Source of the DNA: Nocardioides jejuensis
GTDB lineage: Bacteria > Actinomycetota > Actinomycetes > Propionibacteriales > Nocardioidaceae
Direction: 5' to 3'
Length of the DNA: 64,000 bases
NCBI RefSeq assembly: GCF_004337475.1
Contig: NZ_SJZJ01000013.1
Coordinates: 1 to 64,000, forward strand
The notes below the pieces were generated by a model. It made no database searches and was not told where the DNA came from. It saw only the letters and a program-made list of their open reading frames with translations. How positions within the stretch are numbered: the stretch's first letter is position 1; every line of letters begins with the position of its first letter. Shown one piece after another: positions 53,250 through 62,099 of this stretch. Position numbers and translations under genes: made by a program.

Positions 53250-54308
53250 TCAGTCGTCTGACCAGTCGCGGCGCGGGCCGGTGGCCTCGTCGCGCTCGGC
53301 GGGGGACATCTGTGCGCTCGCGATGAGCGACACCACGGTCGTCATCGCCAGGGTGCCAATGATGACCGCGAGCGAGAGCCAGATCGGGATGTCCGGCGCC
53401 CAGGCGACGTGGTGCCCGCCGTTGATGAACGGCAGCTCGTTGCTGTGCAGCGCGTGCAGGACCAGCTTCACGCCGATGAAGCCGAGCAGGAACGCCAGGC
53501 CGTAGGAGAGGTAGATCAGCCGCTCCAGCAGGCCGCCGATGAGGAAGTAGAGCTGGCGAAGGCCCATCAGAGCGAAGATGTTCGCGGTGAAGACGAGGTA
53601 GGGGTCCTTGGTCAGGCCGTAGATCGCCGGGATCGAGTCGAGCGCGAAGAGCAGGTCGGTGGTGCCGAGCGTGAGCACGACGAGGAACATCGGCGTGATG
53701 ACCCGCTTCGCGTCGACGCGCGCGAAGAGGGCGGTGCCGTGCCATTCCTTGGTGGCCGGCAGCCGCTTCTCGGCGAAGGCAACGAGCTTGTTCTCCTCGA
53801 ACTCGTCCTCGTCCTCCCCGCCTTCCTTCGCCAGCTTGATCGCGGTGTAGATGAGGAAGGCGCCGAACAGGTAGAAGACCCAGCTGTACTGGTTGATCGC
53901 GGCCGCGCCGATGACGATGAAGACGCCGCGGAACAGCAGCGCGAGCACGATGCCGATCAGCAGCGCCTTCTGCTGGAACTGCCGGGGGACGCCAAAGCTG
54001 GCCATGATGATGATGAAGATGAACAGGTTGTCGACCGAGAGCGAGTACTCGGTCAGCCAGCCGGCGAAGAACTCGGGCCCGGGGCTCGGCGACAGGGCGT
54101 GCGGCTCGGCGAAGACCCACAGGCCGATGCCGAACGCGACGGCCAGGCCGACGTAGAGCGCGAGGTAGCGCGAGGCCTCACGCATCGTGGGCTCGTGCGG
54201 GCGACGGCCGATGACGACGACGTCAACGAGGACGATGCCGAGAGTCACCAGCAGCGTGGCGATCCAGACGGCGGGAGAGGCGACGGAGTCGCGAAAGAGT
54301 GCGTCCAT
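53250..54308 (-). CDS. TerC family integral membrane protein (Alx/MeeF-like)
   Basis: 352-residue membrane protein with about nine helices. Hallmarks are [16 protein letters not shown] near residue 77 (acidic metal-binding helix), [20 protein letters not shown], and [20 protein letters not shown] near 200. TerC proteins of this class are Mn2+ exporters that load exported metalloproteins. The yybP-ykoY riboswitch in its leader supports manganese. ATG 54308 follows GGAGGAAAAGGA; the longer frame to 54488 would run through the riboswitch. Confidence 0.93.
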   Translation of the reverse strand: MDALFRDSVASPAVWIATLLVTLGIVLVDVVVIGRRPHEPTMREASRYLALYVGLAVAFGIGLWVFAEPHALSPSPGPEFFAGWLTEYSLSVDNLFIFIIIMASFGVPRQFQQKALLIGIVLALLFRGVFIVIGAAAINQYSWVFYLFGAFLIYTAIKLAKEGGEDEDEFEENKLVAFAEKRLPATKEWHGTALFARVDAKRVITPMFLVVLTLGTTDLLFALDSIPAIYGLTKDPYLVFTANIFALMGLRQLYFLIGGLLERLIYLSYGLAFLLGFIGVKLVLHALHSNELPFINGGHHVAWAPDIPIWLSLAVIIGTLAMTTVVSLIASAQMSPAERDEATGPRRDWSDD

Positions 54309-54322
54309 GGGAAATTCCTTTT

Positions 54323-54355
54323 CCTCCGGAGTGTGTACAGGACTGACTCCGGAGG
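54323..54355 (-). promoter_or_regulatory. Expression-platform hairpin sequestering the terC ribosome site
   Basis: On the minus strand CCTCCGGAGT pairs with ACTCCGGAGG, a perfect 10-bp stem. Its 3' arm contains the GGAGG next to the ribosome site. Its 5' arm is the 3' strand of the riboswitch closing helix, so the two structures exclude one another. Confidence 0.7.
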
Positions 54356-54450
54356 TCTCTTCCGCCCGCTGGCTCAGCCGCGGACCGATGGCACCGGGAC
54401 CGAGGTCCGTACTGACGACGCCACCGCGAAGGAATACTCCCCTCCAAGGT
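54347..54450 (-). promoter_or_regulatory. yybP-ykoY manganese riboswitch
   Basis: About 104 bases in the terC leader. The conserved pieces are in order: GGAGGGGAGTA at the 5' side (GGGGAGTA, 54435-54442), GTCGTCA (54413-54419), and AGAGACCTCC at the 3' side (AGACC, 54354-54358). GGAGG and CCTCC close the outer helix. A -10 TAGACT at 54457-54462 puts the transcript start at about 54450. This class binds Mn2+. Confidence 0.9.
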
Positions 54451-54456
54451 GCGCCC

Positions 54457-54462
54457 AGTCTA
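54457..54462 (-). promoter_or_regulatory. -10 box of riboswitch-terC transcript
   Basis: TAGACT on the minus strand. The transcript would begin at the first base of the riboswitch. Confidence 0.5.
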
Positions 54463-54543
54463 ACCGGTCGTACGACGTGCCGGGGCACGCCGCTTCCTTG
54501 CGAAATTCACCCATTCCTCAGTTGGTGTTGGGACCATGTGGTC

Positions 54544-55779
54544 ATGGGAATCGCCGCTCCACTGGTCCGTCTGGCTGCCCGCCTCGGCAGCCGGAAGATG
54601 GACCTGTCGCGTCTGGACAAGCTGCCGGAGTCGCTGGCCTGGCCGTTGCGGCGTGACGGCGTCGAGGTCGACCCCCGTCTGGCCGACGGTCAGTCCGTCC
54701 GCAAGCTCGCCTCGGTGCTCGGCATGGGCGTCTGGCTGGTGACCGACGCGGAGGCCGGGCGGGCCGTCCTCGCCGAGCCGTCGGCGTACTCCACCGACAT
54801 CCGGCCGTACGTCGGGGCGCGCGGCGCCGCGGACGGCGACATCGGTGGTCTGGGCTTCACGGACCCGCCGGAGCACACGCTGCTGCGCAAGCTGGTGGCC
54901 CCCGAGTTCACCAAGCGCCGGCTCGAGGCGCTGCGCCCGCGGATTGCCGAGATCGTCGACGAGCAGCTCGACCTGCTCGAGCGTCGGGGCAAGGCGGGCG
55001 ACCCGGTCGACCTCGCCGCGACGTTCGCCTTCGACGTGCCGTTCCTGGTGATCTGCGAGCTGCTCGGCCTGCCGCTGGATGACCGGGCGACGTTCCGGCA
55101 GCTCGGCGGGGCGCGCTTTGACGTGTCGCAGGGCGGCATGGGTGCCTTCGGGGCGATCTCGGGCTCGCGCACCTTCCTCATCGGGGCCACGGAGCGCCAG
55201 CGCATCGAGCCGGGGCCCGGACTGATCGGCCGCCTGGTCGTCGAGCACCCGGAGATCTCCGACTACGACCTCGGCGGCCTCGCCGACGGCGTCTTCACCG
55301 GCGGCATGGAGACCAGCGCCGCCATGCTCGCGCTGGGCACCGGCCTGCTGCTCGACCACCCGGACTGGTGGACCGCTCTGGCGTCGGGGGCCGACCCGGT
55401 CCCGGTCGTCGAGGAGCTGCTGCGCCACCTCGCGGTCGTGCAGGTCGCGTTCCCGCGGTTCGCGAAGCAGGACGTCGTCGTCGCTGGTCAGCGGGTCCGC
55501 AAGGGCGACGTCGTGATGGTCTCGATCCCCGGCTCCAACCACGACGGTCGCCCGGGCTTCGACCCGTCCCGCGAGCCGTCGTCGCACCTCGCGTTCGGTC
55601 ACGGCATCCACCGCTGCGTCGGCGCGGAGCTGGCGCGGCTGGAGCTGCAGATCGCGCTGCCCGCCCTGGCTCGTCGCTTCCCCGACCTGCGGGTGGACGG
55701 CACCCCGGCGTACCGGCAGACCTCGATCGTCTTCGGTGTCGACGAGATGCAGGTGCGGACCTGCCCCGTCGCGCACTGA
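54544..55779 (+). CDS. Cytochrome P450
   Basis: 411-residue soluble bacterial P450. The haem thiolate is Cys358 in [17 protein letters not shown]. The I-helix carries [13 protein letters not shown], the K-helix EELLRHL (ExxR) and the meander [13 protein letters not shown]. Substrate unknown. The redox partner is not adjacent; a ferredoxin-reductase-type gene lies at 5331-6497. The start codon at 54544 is divergent from the terC riboswitch transcript. Followed 59 bases later by a phosphodiesterase gene. Confidence 0.93.
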   Translation: MGIAAPLVRLAARLGSRKMDLSRLDKLPESLAWPLRRDGVEVDPRLADGQSVRKLASVLGMGVWLVTDAEAGRAVLAEPSAYSTDIRPYVGARGAADGDIGGLGFTDPPEHTLLRKLVAPEFTKRRLEALRPRIAEIVDEQLDLLERRGKAGDPVDLAATFAFDVPFLVICELLGLPLDDRATFRQLGGARFDVSQGGMGAFGAISGSRTFLIGATERQRIEPGPGLIGRLVVEHPEISDYDLGGLADGVFTGGMETSAAMLALGTGLLLDHPDWWTALASGADPVPVVEELLRHLAVVQVAFPRFAKQDVVVAGQRVRKGDVVMVSIPGSNHDGRPGFDPSREPSSHLAFGHGIHRCVGAELARLELQIALPALARRFPDLRVDGTPAYRQTSIVFGVDEMQVRTCPVAH

Positions 55780-55838
55780 ACGCCGCGGGGTCACCCGCGC
55801 TTCACCTCCGGTTCGTCCGGCCATGGGATCAAAGGGAC

Positions 55839-56924
55839 GTGAGCATCCCGAGTCTCATCCCGACGCCGGCCGTCGTCGGCCACCGTGGCGCGAGCGGACA
55901 GCGTCCCGAGCACACGCTCGACGCCTACCGGCTGGCGATCCGCATGGGTGCGGACGACATCGAGCTCGACGTCGTACCCACGAAGGACGGCGTCCTCGTC
56001 GCCCGCCACGACGCCTCGCTCTTCGCGACGACCGATGTCGCCGAGCACCCCGAGTTCGCCGACCGTCGCACGACACGGGTCATCGACGGGGACGAGCTCG
56101 ACGACTGGTTCGTGGAGGACTTCACCTTCGACGAGCTGCGGACACTGCGCGCGCGTGAGCGGTTCCGCAAGGTGCGCCGGGCGAACACGACGTACCACGG
56201 CCAGCTGTTGATCCCGAGCCTCGACGAGGTGCTCACGCTGGTGGCGCTCGAGTCGACGTTCCTCGATCGCACGGTCGGCGTGCTCATCGAGCTCAAGCAC
56301 GCCGCGCACTACGCCGAGCAGGGTCTCGACGTCGTCGCGCCGCTGCTGGCCACGCTCCGCGACCACGGTGTCGACCACGAGCGTTCGCGGGTCATGGTGA
56401 TGTGCTTCGAGCCGACCGTCCTGCGCCAGATCGCCGCCCAGTCCACGGTCGGGATCATCCAGCTCCTCGACAAGAAGGGCCGCCCGGCCGACCTCGCCGC
56501 GGCCGGCGAGAAGATCCGGTACGCCGACCTGCTGACGCCGGCGGGCCTCTCCGCGATCCGCGAGTACGCGCAGGGCATCGGCGTGCACAAGGAGCTCGTG
56601 CTCGAGCGCGACGAGGATGGCCGCACGAGCGGTGTCGGCCGCGTCGTGACGGACGCCCACAGCGCCTGGCTGACCGTGCACGTCTGGACCCTCCGCGTCG
56701 AGAACCGCTGGCTCCCGCTCGAGCTCCGCTCGGACGACCGGCCGGGCCACCACGGTGACCTGGCGGCCGAGGCGCGGATGATGCTCGACGCCGGGGTCGA
56801 CGGCCTGATCACGGACAACCCCGACATCGTGTTGGCCGCCCGGGCGGACCACCTCTCCGCGGGCCGTGCCGCCTCCGTGCCGGCGCCGCCGCGCCCGCCT
56901 CGGCGGGTCCGCACCGCGCGCTGA
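55839..56924 (+). CDS. Glycerophosphodiester phosphodiesterase family protein
   Basis: 361-residue TIM-barrel enzyme with catalytic VGHRGASGQRPEHTLDAY (His, Arg, Glu), ADDIELDVVPTKDGVLVARHD and GVLIELKHAAHY. It ends in LDAGVDGLITDNPDIVLAAR, the usual GDPD closing strand. It would release glycerol-3-phosphate from lipid head groups. No signal peptide is seen, so it is probably cytoplasmic. GTG start with AAAGGGA just upstream. The C-terminal 25 residues are Pro/Arg-rich. Confidence 0.92.
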   Translation: MSIPSLIPTPAVVGHRGASGQRPEHTLDAYRLAIRMGADDIELDVVPTKDGVLVARHDASLFATTDVAEHPEFADRRTTRVIDGDELDDWFVEDFTFDELRTLRARERFRKVRRANTTYHGQLLIPSLDEVLTLVALESTFLDRTVGVLIELKHAAHYAEQGLDVVAPLLATLRDHGVDHERSRVMVMCFEPTVLRQIAAQSTVGIIQLLDKKGRPADLAAAGEKIRYADLLTPAGLSAIREYAQGIGVHKELVLERDEDGRTSGVGRVVTDAHSAWLTVHVWTLRVENRWLPLELRSDDRPGHHGDLAAEARMMLDAGVDGLITDNPDIVLAARADHLSAGRAASVPAPPRPPRRVRTAR

Positions 56925-56955
56925 CACCGCTCCGCGAAGCCGTCGCGCAATGATG

Positions 56956-56984
56956 GCAACCATTCCGGCCTGCGCTGCGTCCTT
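56956..56984 (+). promoter_or_regulatory. ECF-type promoter upstream of the sigma gene
   Basis: GCAACC (56956-56961), 16 bases, CGTCCTT (56978-56984). This matches the GCAAC...CGTC pattern used by SigE-type ECF factors and lies just before the gene, so autoregulation is likely. Confidence 0.6.
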
Positions 56985-57010
56985 GGTGCATGACGAAGTG
57001 GGGAGCACTG

Positions 57011-57574
57011 ATGCTCGACGACCCGTCCTCCGTGCCACGGCAGCGTGACGACGACTTCTCGGCGTACGTCGAGGCGCGCCGCGCGGCGCTGTTGCGCACG
57101 GCGTACCTGATGACGGGGGACCTCGCGACCGCCGAGGACGTCGTCCAGACGACGCTGGCCAAGCTCTACCTCGCGTGGGACAAAGTCAGCGCGCGCGACG
57201 CGGTGCACAGCTACACGCGGCGCATCCTCACCAACGAGGTGACCTCGCTGTGGCGGCGAGCGTGGCGGAGGCGCGAGCTCCCGGTCGACCGGCTGCCCGA
57301 CGTCGCCACCGACCCGGCGTACGACGACGGCACCGCCGCTGCGTTGTGGGCCTTCGTCGGTGAGCTCGCGCCGCGGGCCCGTGCCGTGGTGGTGCTGCGG
57401 TACTACGAGCAGCTCACCGAGGCGGAGATCGCCGAGGTCATGGGCATCTCGGTCGGCACCGTGAAGTCGCAGTGCAGCCGTGCGCTCGCCTCCCTGCGGG
57501 CCCGCGTGCCCGCCTCCCTCGAACGACCTGACACCCACGAACGACCGGCCCGGTCCGGGGACGGAGAGCAGTGA
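57011..57574 (+). CDS. ECF RNA polymerase sigma factor, SigE family
   Basis: 187 residues with sigma region 2 (FSAYVEARRAALLRTAYLMT, TAEDVVQTTLAKLYLAWDKV) and region 4 (LAPRARAVVVLRYYEQLTEA, MGISVGTVKSQCSRALASL), plus a short polar tail. ATG 57011 is chosen because GGGGAGC lies five to six bases upstream; ATG 56990 is in frame and would be leaderless from the ECF promoter. Its TGA overlaps the start of the next gene, a likely membrane partner. Confidence 0.9.
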   Translation: MLDDPSSVPRQRDDDFSAYVEARRAALLRTAYLMTGDLATAEDVVQTTLAKLYLAWDKVSARDAVHSYTRRILTNEVTSLWRRAWRRRELPVDRLPDVATDPAYDDGTAAALWAFVGELAPRARAVVVLRYYEQLTEAEIAEVMGISVGTVKSQCSRALASLRARVPASLERPDTHERPARSGDGEQ

Positions 57575-58302
57575 TGGACATGGATCTGGAGCAGCAGCTG
57601 ACTGCCGCGCTCGAGGGGCGCGCGTCGGGCGTCCCGGTGGCGCCCGCCGACCTGGGCGCGGTGCGCTCGCGGGCCCGGTCGATCCGTCGCCGGCGAGCCG
57701 CTGGTGGTGCGGTGGCGGGCGCTGCGGTCGTCGCGCTCGTCGTACCTGTGGCGATGGGGCTGGGCGGCCTGCGCAGCGCCTCGGAGGCACCGCCCGTCGG
57801 CCCTGCGCCGGCGACGTCGACGCCCTCGGTCCCGGCCAAGGTGTGCTCGTCGACCGGGGTCGCCAAGCCGACGCTGCCTGCCGGCCTGCCGCCGGCGGTG
57901 GCGACGACCTGGCAGCAGATCGTGGACGCTGCTGCCGCCTGTGACCTGAGCGCCTTGGAGGCACTGGGTGCGGATGCGATCACCAGCTACGGCGACAAGC
58001 AGGGCATCACGAACCTGCGCCGCTGGGAGCGCGAGGGAGATGGCAAGCTCGGCGTCCTGCTGAAGGTGATGGCGACAACCTCTGGCGTCGGGCCGGACCT
58101 CGGCGGCGTCCGGTTCTACGGCTGGCCCGCCCTTTCCGTACGCCACACGTGGTCGCCGCTCACATCCGCTGAGCGGGCCGAGCTCGAGACCTTCCAGAAG
58201 CCGTCCGAGGTGGCCTCGTTTGAGGAGATGCAGATGTACTACGGCTGGCGAGTCGGCATTCGCTCCGACGGCACGTGGTTGTACTTCGTCGCCGGCGACT
58301 GA
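57571..58302 (+). CDS. Single-pass membrane protein paired with ECF sigma (putative anti-sigma)
   Basis: 243 residues: a cytoplasmic N-terminus with DLEQQLTAALEGRASG and RSRARSIRRRRAAGG, a membrane helix at about 45-66 (AVAGAAVVALVVPVAMGLGG), and an extracytoplasmic C-terminus with two cysteines (VCSST, AACDL). The layout and GTGA coupling to the sigma gene suggest an anti-sigma or sensor, but no zinc-binding anti-sigma motif is seen. ATG 57574 or 57580 could also be the start. Confidence 0.75.
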   Translation: MMDMDLEQQLTAALEGRASGVPVAPADLGAVRSRARSIRRRRAAGGAVAGAAVVALVVPVAMGLGGLRSASEAPPVGPAPATSTPSVPAKVCSSTGVAKPTLPAGLPPAVATTWQQIVDAAAACDLSALEALGADAITSYGDKQGITNLRRWEREGDGKLGVLLKVMATTSGVGPDLGGVRFYGWPALSVRHTWSPLTSAERAELETFQKPSEVASFEEMQMYYGWRVGIRSDGTWLYFVAGD

Positions 58303-58320
58303 GCCGGCGTACGACGAGCA

Positions 58321-58388
58321 GTAACGCGGTGTCCTCGTATCCAGTGCGCCGTTGCAGAGGCGCAGAGGCTACGAGAACACCGCGTTAC
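58321..58388. terminator. Long hairpin between convergent genes
   Basis: GTAACGCGGTGTCCTCGTA (58321-58339) pairs with 58370-58388 with one mismatch around a 30-base loop that can itself fold. It lies between the putative anti-sigma gene and the convergent small membrane gene. Confidence 0.7.
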
Positions 58389-58405
58389 AGCTGGGCTGGC
58401 GAGGC

Positions 58406-58672
58406 TCAGAGCCGCTTGCGCTGGGTGAGCACGGCGGCGACCAGGCCCGCCCCGCCGCCGAGAAGCCACGGCACCGGCAGCAGCCAGCGCAGGTCGTCCT
58501 GCGGCACGGTGTCGCTGACGTAGAGCGCCCAGACGGTCAGCAGGCCGGCGAAGGCCAGGCCCATCACGAGGTGGCCGATGTTGACCGGGTGGAGGCCGCC
58601 GCGCTTCGCGGGCTCGGGAGCCTCGTCGGGGAGAGGCGGGATCACCGTGGTCTGGTCGATGTCGTTCATCAC
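58406..58672 (-). CDS. Small two-helix membrane protein
   Basis: 88 residues. An acidic Pro-rich N-terminus (1-27) is followed by helices at about 31-52 (IGHLVMGLAFAGLLTVWALYV) and 64-82 (LLPVPWLLGGGAGLVAAVL), with a basic end QRKRL. Its ATG overlaps the stop of the PspC gene upstream, so it is expressed with it and may act in the same envelope-stress unit. ATG 58669 is also possible. No family recognised. Confidence 0.75.
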   Translation of the reverse strand: MMNDIDQTTVIPPLPDEAPEPAKRGGLHPVNIGHLVMGLAFAGLLTVWALYVSDTVPQDDLRWLLPVPWLLGGGAGLVAAVLTQRKRL

Positions 58673-59973
58673 TTGCTCCTCACGATGATGTGGCCGACGT
58701 TGGCCTCGGCCTCGACGTGGAAGGCGTCGAGAGTGCCGGTGGCGTCCTGGGTGACGGTGTTGGAGGTCTGGATGCCGCCTCCGTGCTCGCCGAAGATGTC
58801 GAACCCGCCGGGGCCGTTGACCTGGGCGTGCCCCTCGACGTCGAGGGAGTCGGGGACGATGACCTCGAGCTCGCCGACGTCGACCGACGCCGAGACGACC
58901 TTCCCGGCCAGCTCGGTGTCCGGCACGGAGCTGAGGTCGACGACCAGTCGTCCGGCATCGAGGTGGTAGTCGTGGCCGTGGGACTCGATCTGCGCCCAGC
59001 TGGTCGGGGCGTAGGTGACCTCGTCGCCGTCCCAGGTGGAGGCGACGGTGCTGATCAGGGTGACCGGGATCAGCAGCAGGCCGAGGAAGATCAGTCCGCC
59101 GGCACGTCCCCAGAACGACCCGAGCAGCAGCAGGGCCGCGACGATGGCCAGCGCCAGTGCGGGGTACGCCGCCGGGATGACGTCCGTGCCGCCGAGGTCG
59201 ACGACGCCGAGGATGCCCAGCGCCACCGCGATCAGGGGAAGCGCGATCCAGAAGAGGAGCGGGCCCTTCTTGCGGGGGTCACGGACCCAGCGGTAGCCCG
59301 ACTTCCAGTCGCCCCGAATCTTCCAGGCGCGCATGTCGCGGTACTTCTCCGGGTTCTGCCGCACGTCCTCCTGGAACGTCGTCGGGGCGGCCGGCGGAGC
59401 GGCGTACGTCCATGCCTGTCCCGTGCCCGTCCAGGCAGCGGAGCCGCCCATGCGGGCCTGACGCCGCCACTCGCGCTTGCGGAGGATGACGAACGCGATG
59501 CCCGCGACGATCAGGATCGGGATCGCCGGGAAGAAGAAGCCGCCGTGCTCCCCGCCGAAGCCGAGCACGTCTCCGAAGAACGCGAGGGCGGCGAGCGCGC
59601 CGACCGCGACGACGGCAAGGGAGCGGTTGCGCGGGTCGAGGTCGATGACCGCGTTGTCGCCCTGGCGGTCGTCGGGCAGCAGCAGCCACAGGGCGCCGTA
59701 CAGGAAGAGGCCGGCACCGCCGAAGATGGTCAGGACGACGAAGCCGACGCGGACCAGGATCGGGTCGATGTCGAGGTGACGGGCGAGTCCGCCGGCGACG
59801 CCTGCGATGTGGCGGTCGGTGGAGCTGCGCATCAGGCGGGTCACGTCGCGGATGTCGGTGCCGGAGACGCGCGGCCCGTACTGCGGGCCGGTCTGGTCGC
59901 CGGTCGGTTCGTGGCTGCCCGGCGGGGGCGGCGGCGGGGTGTCGCCGGCCGGGGGAGTGAGGTTCTCGTCCAT
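58669..59973 (-). CDS. PspC domain membrane protein with LiaF-like C-terminus
   Basis: 434 residues. A Pro-rich N-terminus (1-35) precedes a PspC domain (STDRHIAGVAGGLARHLDID, about 50-100). Then come several helices, a polar linker, a second block of three helices (about 250-320) and an extracytoplasmic beta-rich end (LDAGRLVVDLSSVPD, VGELEVIVPDSLDVEGHA) like LiaF/DUF2154 domains. It is divergent from a PspC-containing histidine kinase, so both are probably parts of one envelope-stress sensor. Confidence 0.87.
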   Translation of the reverse strand: MDENLTPPAGDTPPPPPPGSHEPTGDQTGPQYGPRVSGTDIRDVTRLMRSSTDRHIAGVAGGLARHLDIDPILVRVGFVVLTIFGGAGLFLYGALWLLLPDDRQGDNAVIDLDPRNRSLAVVAVGALAALAFFGDVLGFGGEHGGFFFPAIPILIVAGIAFVILRKREWRRQARMGGSAAWTGTGQAWTYAAPPAAPTTFQEDVRQNPEKYRDMRAWKIRGDWKSGYRWVRDPRKKGPLLFWIALPLIAVALGILGVVDLGGTDVIPAAYPALALAIVAALLLLGSFWGRAGGLIFLGLLLIPVTLISTVASTWDGDEVTYAPTSWAQIESHGHDYHLDAGRLVVDLSSVPDTELAGKVVSASVDVGELEVIVPDSLDVEGHAQVNGPGGFDIFGEHGGGIQTSNTVTQDATGTLDAFHVEAEANVGHIIVRSK

Positions 59974-60012
59974 GGCCCACAGCCTTCCGTGTCGCGCTGC
60001 CTCCCACCATCG

Positions 60013-60035
60013 GGGACGTCCCTGAACCTGACGTC
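60013..60035. promoter_or_regulatory. Candidate operator between PspC and kinase genes
   Basis: A perfect palindrome GGGACGTCCC (60013-60022) and a second GACGTC eight bases later lie in the middle of the 157-base divergent region. It could be the site for the response regulator at 61461-62099. It does not match the published MacR box that I remember. Confidence 0.3.
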
Positions 60036-60130
60036 GGGGTGGGCCCTCCGGGTGCGGGTCGGCTCTCGGGGTCCAGTCGGGGGTGATCCCGATCCCGTAC
60101 GCCGCGCGCGCGTGCCACGATGGCGACACC

Positions 60131-61411
60131 ATGACTTCCGCTGCCACCACACCACCCCCGGGCTCCGCTCCGGCGTACGAGCCGCGGCGTGCGTTCCGTG
60201 AGCCGGACGCCGGCTTCCTCGGCGGCGTCGCGGCGGGTCTGGCCACGCACCTCGGCTGGCCGGTGATGTGGATCCGGGTCGCGCTGGTGGCGCTGACCGT
60301 GGCGAACGGCGCCGGCGTTCTCCTGTACGCCGCCCTCTGGCTCTGGCTGCCCACCCTCCCGGTCGAGGAACCCGCGCCCGGGCTCGCCGCCGCAGAGCGC
60401 TCCGGCCGTCGTACGACGCGCCGCGGCCTCGCCGACATCGGCCCGGGTGTCGCCCTCGCGGCACTCGCGGTGGGTGCCCTCTTCGTCGCGCAGCTGGTGC
60501 TCGGCACGGGTCTGGTGCTCTGGGTCCTCGTGCTCGGACTCGGTGGAGTCGCGTTGATCTGGCGGCAGGCCGACGAGTCCAGCCGCGAGCGCTGGCGCGA
60601 CAGCACGGGCCGGCTCGACCCGGTCCGTGCGCTGGTCGGCGACGGCGGCTGGGCCGCGTGGTCGCGGATCGTCGTCGGCGTCCTCATGCTGGTCACCGCG
60701 TTGGTGCTCTTCGCGCTCCGGTCGGGCCGACTCTCGCTCGCGGTCGACGTGCTGGTGGCGACCGGCCTGGGCCTGGTCGGCGTGCTGCTGGTGGCCGGAC
60801 CCTGGCTGCTCCGGCTCTTCCACGACCTCGGCGAGGAGCGGGCGCAGCGGGTCCGCAGCCAGGAGCGCGCCGATGTGGCAGCTCACCTGCACGACTCGGT
60901 GCTGCAGACCCTCGCCCTGATCCAGAAGAACTCGGCCGACCCCGCGCAGGTCGCGCGGCTGGCCCGCGCCCAGGAGCGCGACCTGCGCTCGTGGCTCTTC
61001 GAGGACGCGGGCCCTTCGGGTTCGCTGTCGGCTGCGCTCGCCACATTGGCCGCCGAGGTCGAGGCCGACCACAACGTGACCGTCGAGGTCGTGACGGTCG
61101 GCGACCTCGTGCTCGACGACCGCACGCAGCCCGTGCTGCTCGCGACGCGCGAGGCGGTGGTCAATGCCGCGAAGCACGCCGGAGCTGGTCGCGTGGACGT
61201 CTACGCCGAGGCCTCGCCGACGCGGCTCGAGGTCTTCGTGAAGGATCGCGGACGGGGCTTCGACATCGAAGCGGTCGCCGCGGACCGTCACGGCGTACGA
61301 GGATCGATCAAGGACCGGATGGAGCGACACGGGGGCACGGCCCGCGTGATGTCGCGTCCGGGGGAGGGCACCGAAGTGGTGCTGCAGATGCCGCTGGAGG
61401 AGAAAGCATGA
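60131..61411 (+). CDS. PspC-domain sensor histidine kinase
   Basis: 426-residue kinase like Streptomyces MacS. The N-terminal PspC segment is EPDAGFLGGVAAGLATHLGW (about 24-80). Four more helices run to about 240. The HisKA_3 phosphoacceptor is His254 in AAHLHDSVLQTLALIQ. ATPase boxes are VLLATREAVVNAAKHAGA (N box) and FVKDRGRGFDIEAV (G1 box). Its stop overlaps an 18-codon ORF that in turn overlaps the response regulator. Divergent from the PspC/LiaF-like gene. Confidence 0.92.
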   Translation: MTSAATTPPPGSAPAYEPRRAFREPDAGFLGGVAAGLATHLGWPVMWIRVALVALTVANGAGVLLYAALWLWLPTLPVEEPAPGLAAAERSGRRTTRRGLADIGPGVALAALAVGALFVAQLVLGTGLVLWVLVLGLGGVALIWRQADESSRERWRDSTGRLDPVRALVGDGGWAAWSRIVVGVLMLVTALVLFALRSGRLSLAVDVLVATGLGLVGVLLVAGPWLLRLFHDLGEERAQRVRSQERADVAAHLHDSVLQTLALIQKNSADPAQVARLARAQERDLRSWLFEDAGPSGSLSAALATLAAEVEADHNVTVEVVTVGDLVLDDRTQPVLLATREAVVNAAKHAGAGRVDVYAEASPTRLEVFVKDRGRGFDIEAVAADRHGVRGSIKDRMERHGGTARVMSRPGEGTEVVLQMPLEEKA

Positions 61412-61464
61412 GCACCCCACCAGACCACTCGCTGCGCTCGCGCTCCGTCGGGGACCCCGCATGA
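61408..61464 (+). CDS. 18-residue linking ORF between kinase and regulator
   Basis: MSTPPDHSLRSRSVGDPA. It starts in the kinase stop codon (ATGA at 61408) and its own stop overlaps the response regulator start (ATGA at 61461). It may only relay ribosomes between the two genes. The first nine bases, ATGAGCACC, recur at the regulator start, so it may derive from a small duplication. It is too short to expect a function. Confidence 0.35.
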   Translation: MSTPPDHSLRSRSVGDPA

Positions 61465-62099
61465 GCACCCGGGTGCTGATTGTCGACGACCACGCGATGT
61501 TCCGCGCCGGCGTGCGCGCCGAGCTGTCGGCGGCGCCGACCGTCGAGGTCGTCGCCGAGGCCGAGGACGTCGACACCGCCGTCGCTGCCATCGCGGCACA
61601 CCACCCCGAGGTCGTACTGCTGGACGTGCACCTGCCCGGCGGTGGTGGTGCCGAGGTGATGCGCCGGATCGGCCCGTCGGCGACGCGCTTCCTCGCGCTG
61701 TCGGTCAGCGACGCCGCGGAGGACGTGATCGGCACGATCCGCGCTGGTGCTCGCGGCTACGTCACCAAGACGATCACGGGTCCCGAGCTCGCCGACGCGA
61801 TCGGCCGGGTTGCCGGGGGAGACGCGGTCTTCTCCCCGCGGCTGGCCGGCTTCGTCCTCGACGCCTTCGCCGGCACGATCGAGGTCGCCGCTGTGGACGA
61901 GGACCTCGACCGGCTGACGGAGCGGGAGCGCGAGGTGATGCGGTTGATCGCGCGCGGCTACTCCTACAAGGAGGTCGCGGGGGAGCTCTTCATCTCGGTC
62001 AAGACCGTGGAGACCCACATGTCAGCGGTGCTCCGCAAGCTCCAGCTGTCGAGCCGTCACGAGCTCACGCGCTGGGCCTCGGACCGCCGACTGCTCTGA
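61461..62099 (+). CDS. LuxR-family response regulator
   Basis: 212 residues. The receiver domain has the acidic pocket IVDDHAMFRAG, phospho-Asp55 in VVLLDVHLPGG, Ser in LALSVSDA and Lys in YVTKTITG. The C-terminal HTH is LTEREREVMRLIARGYSYKE and KTVETHMSAVLRKLQL. Cognate partner of the PspC kinase (MacR-like). Its last 43 bases overlap the end of the convergent yczE gene. Confidence 0.94.
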   Translation: MSTRVLIVDDHAMFRAGVRAELSAAPTVEVVAEAEDVDTAVAAIAAHHPEVVLLDVHLPGGGGAEVMRRIGPSATRFLALSVSDAAEDVIGTIRAGARGYVTKTITGPELADAIGRVAGGDAVFSPRLAGFVLDAFAGTIEVAAVDEDLDRLTEREREVMRLIARGYSYKEVAGELFISVKTVETHMSAVLRKLQLSSRHELTRWASDRRLL

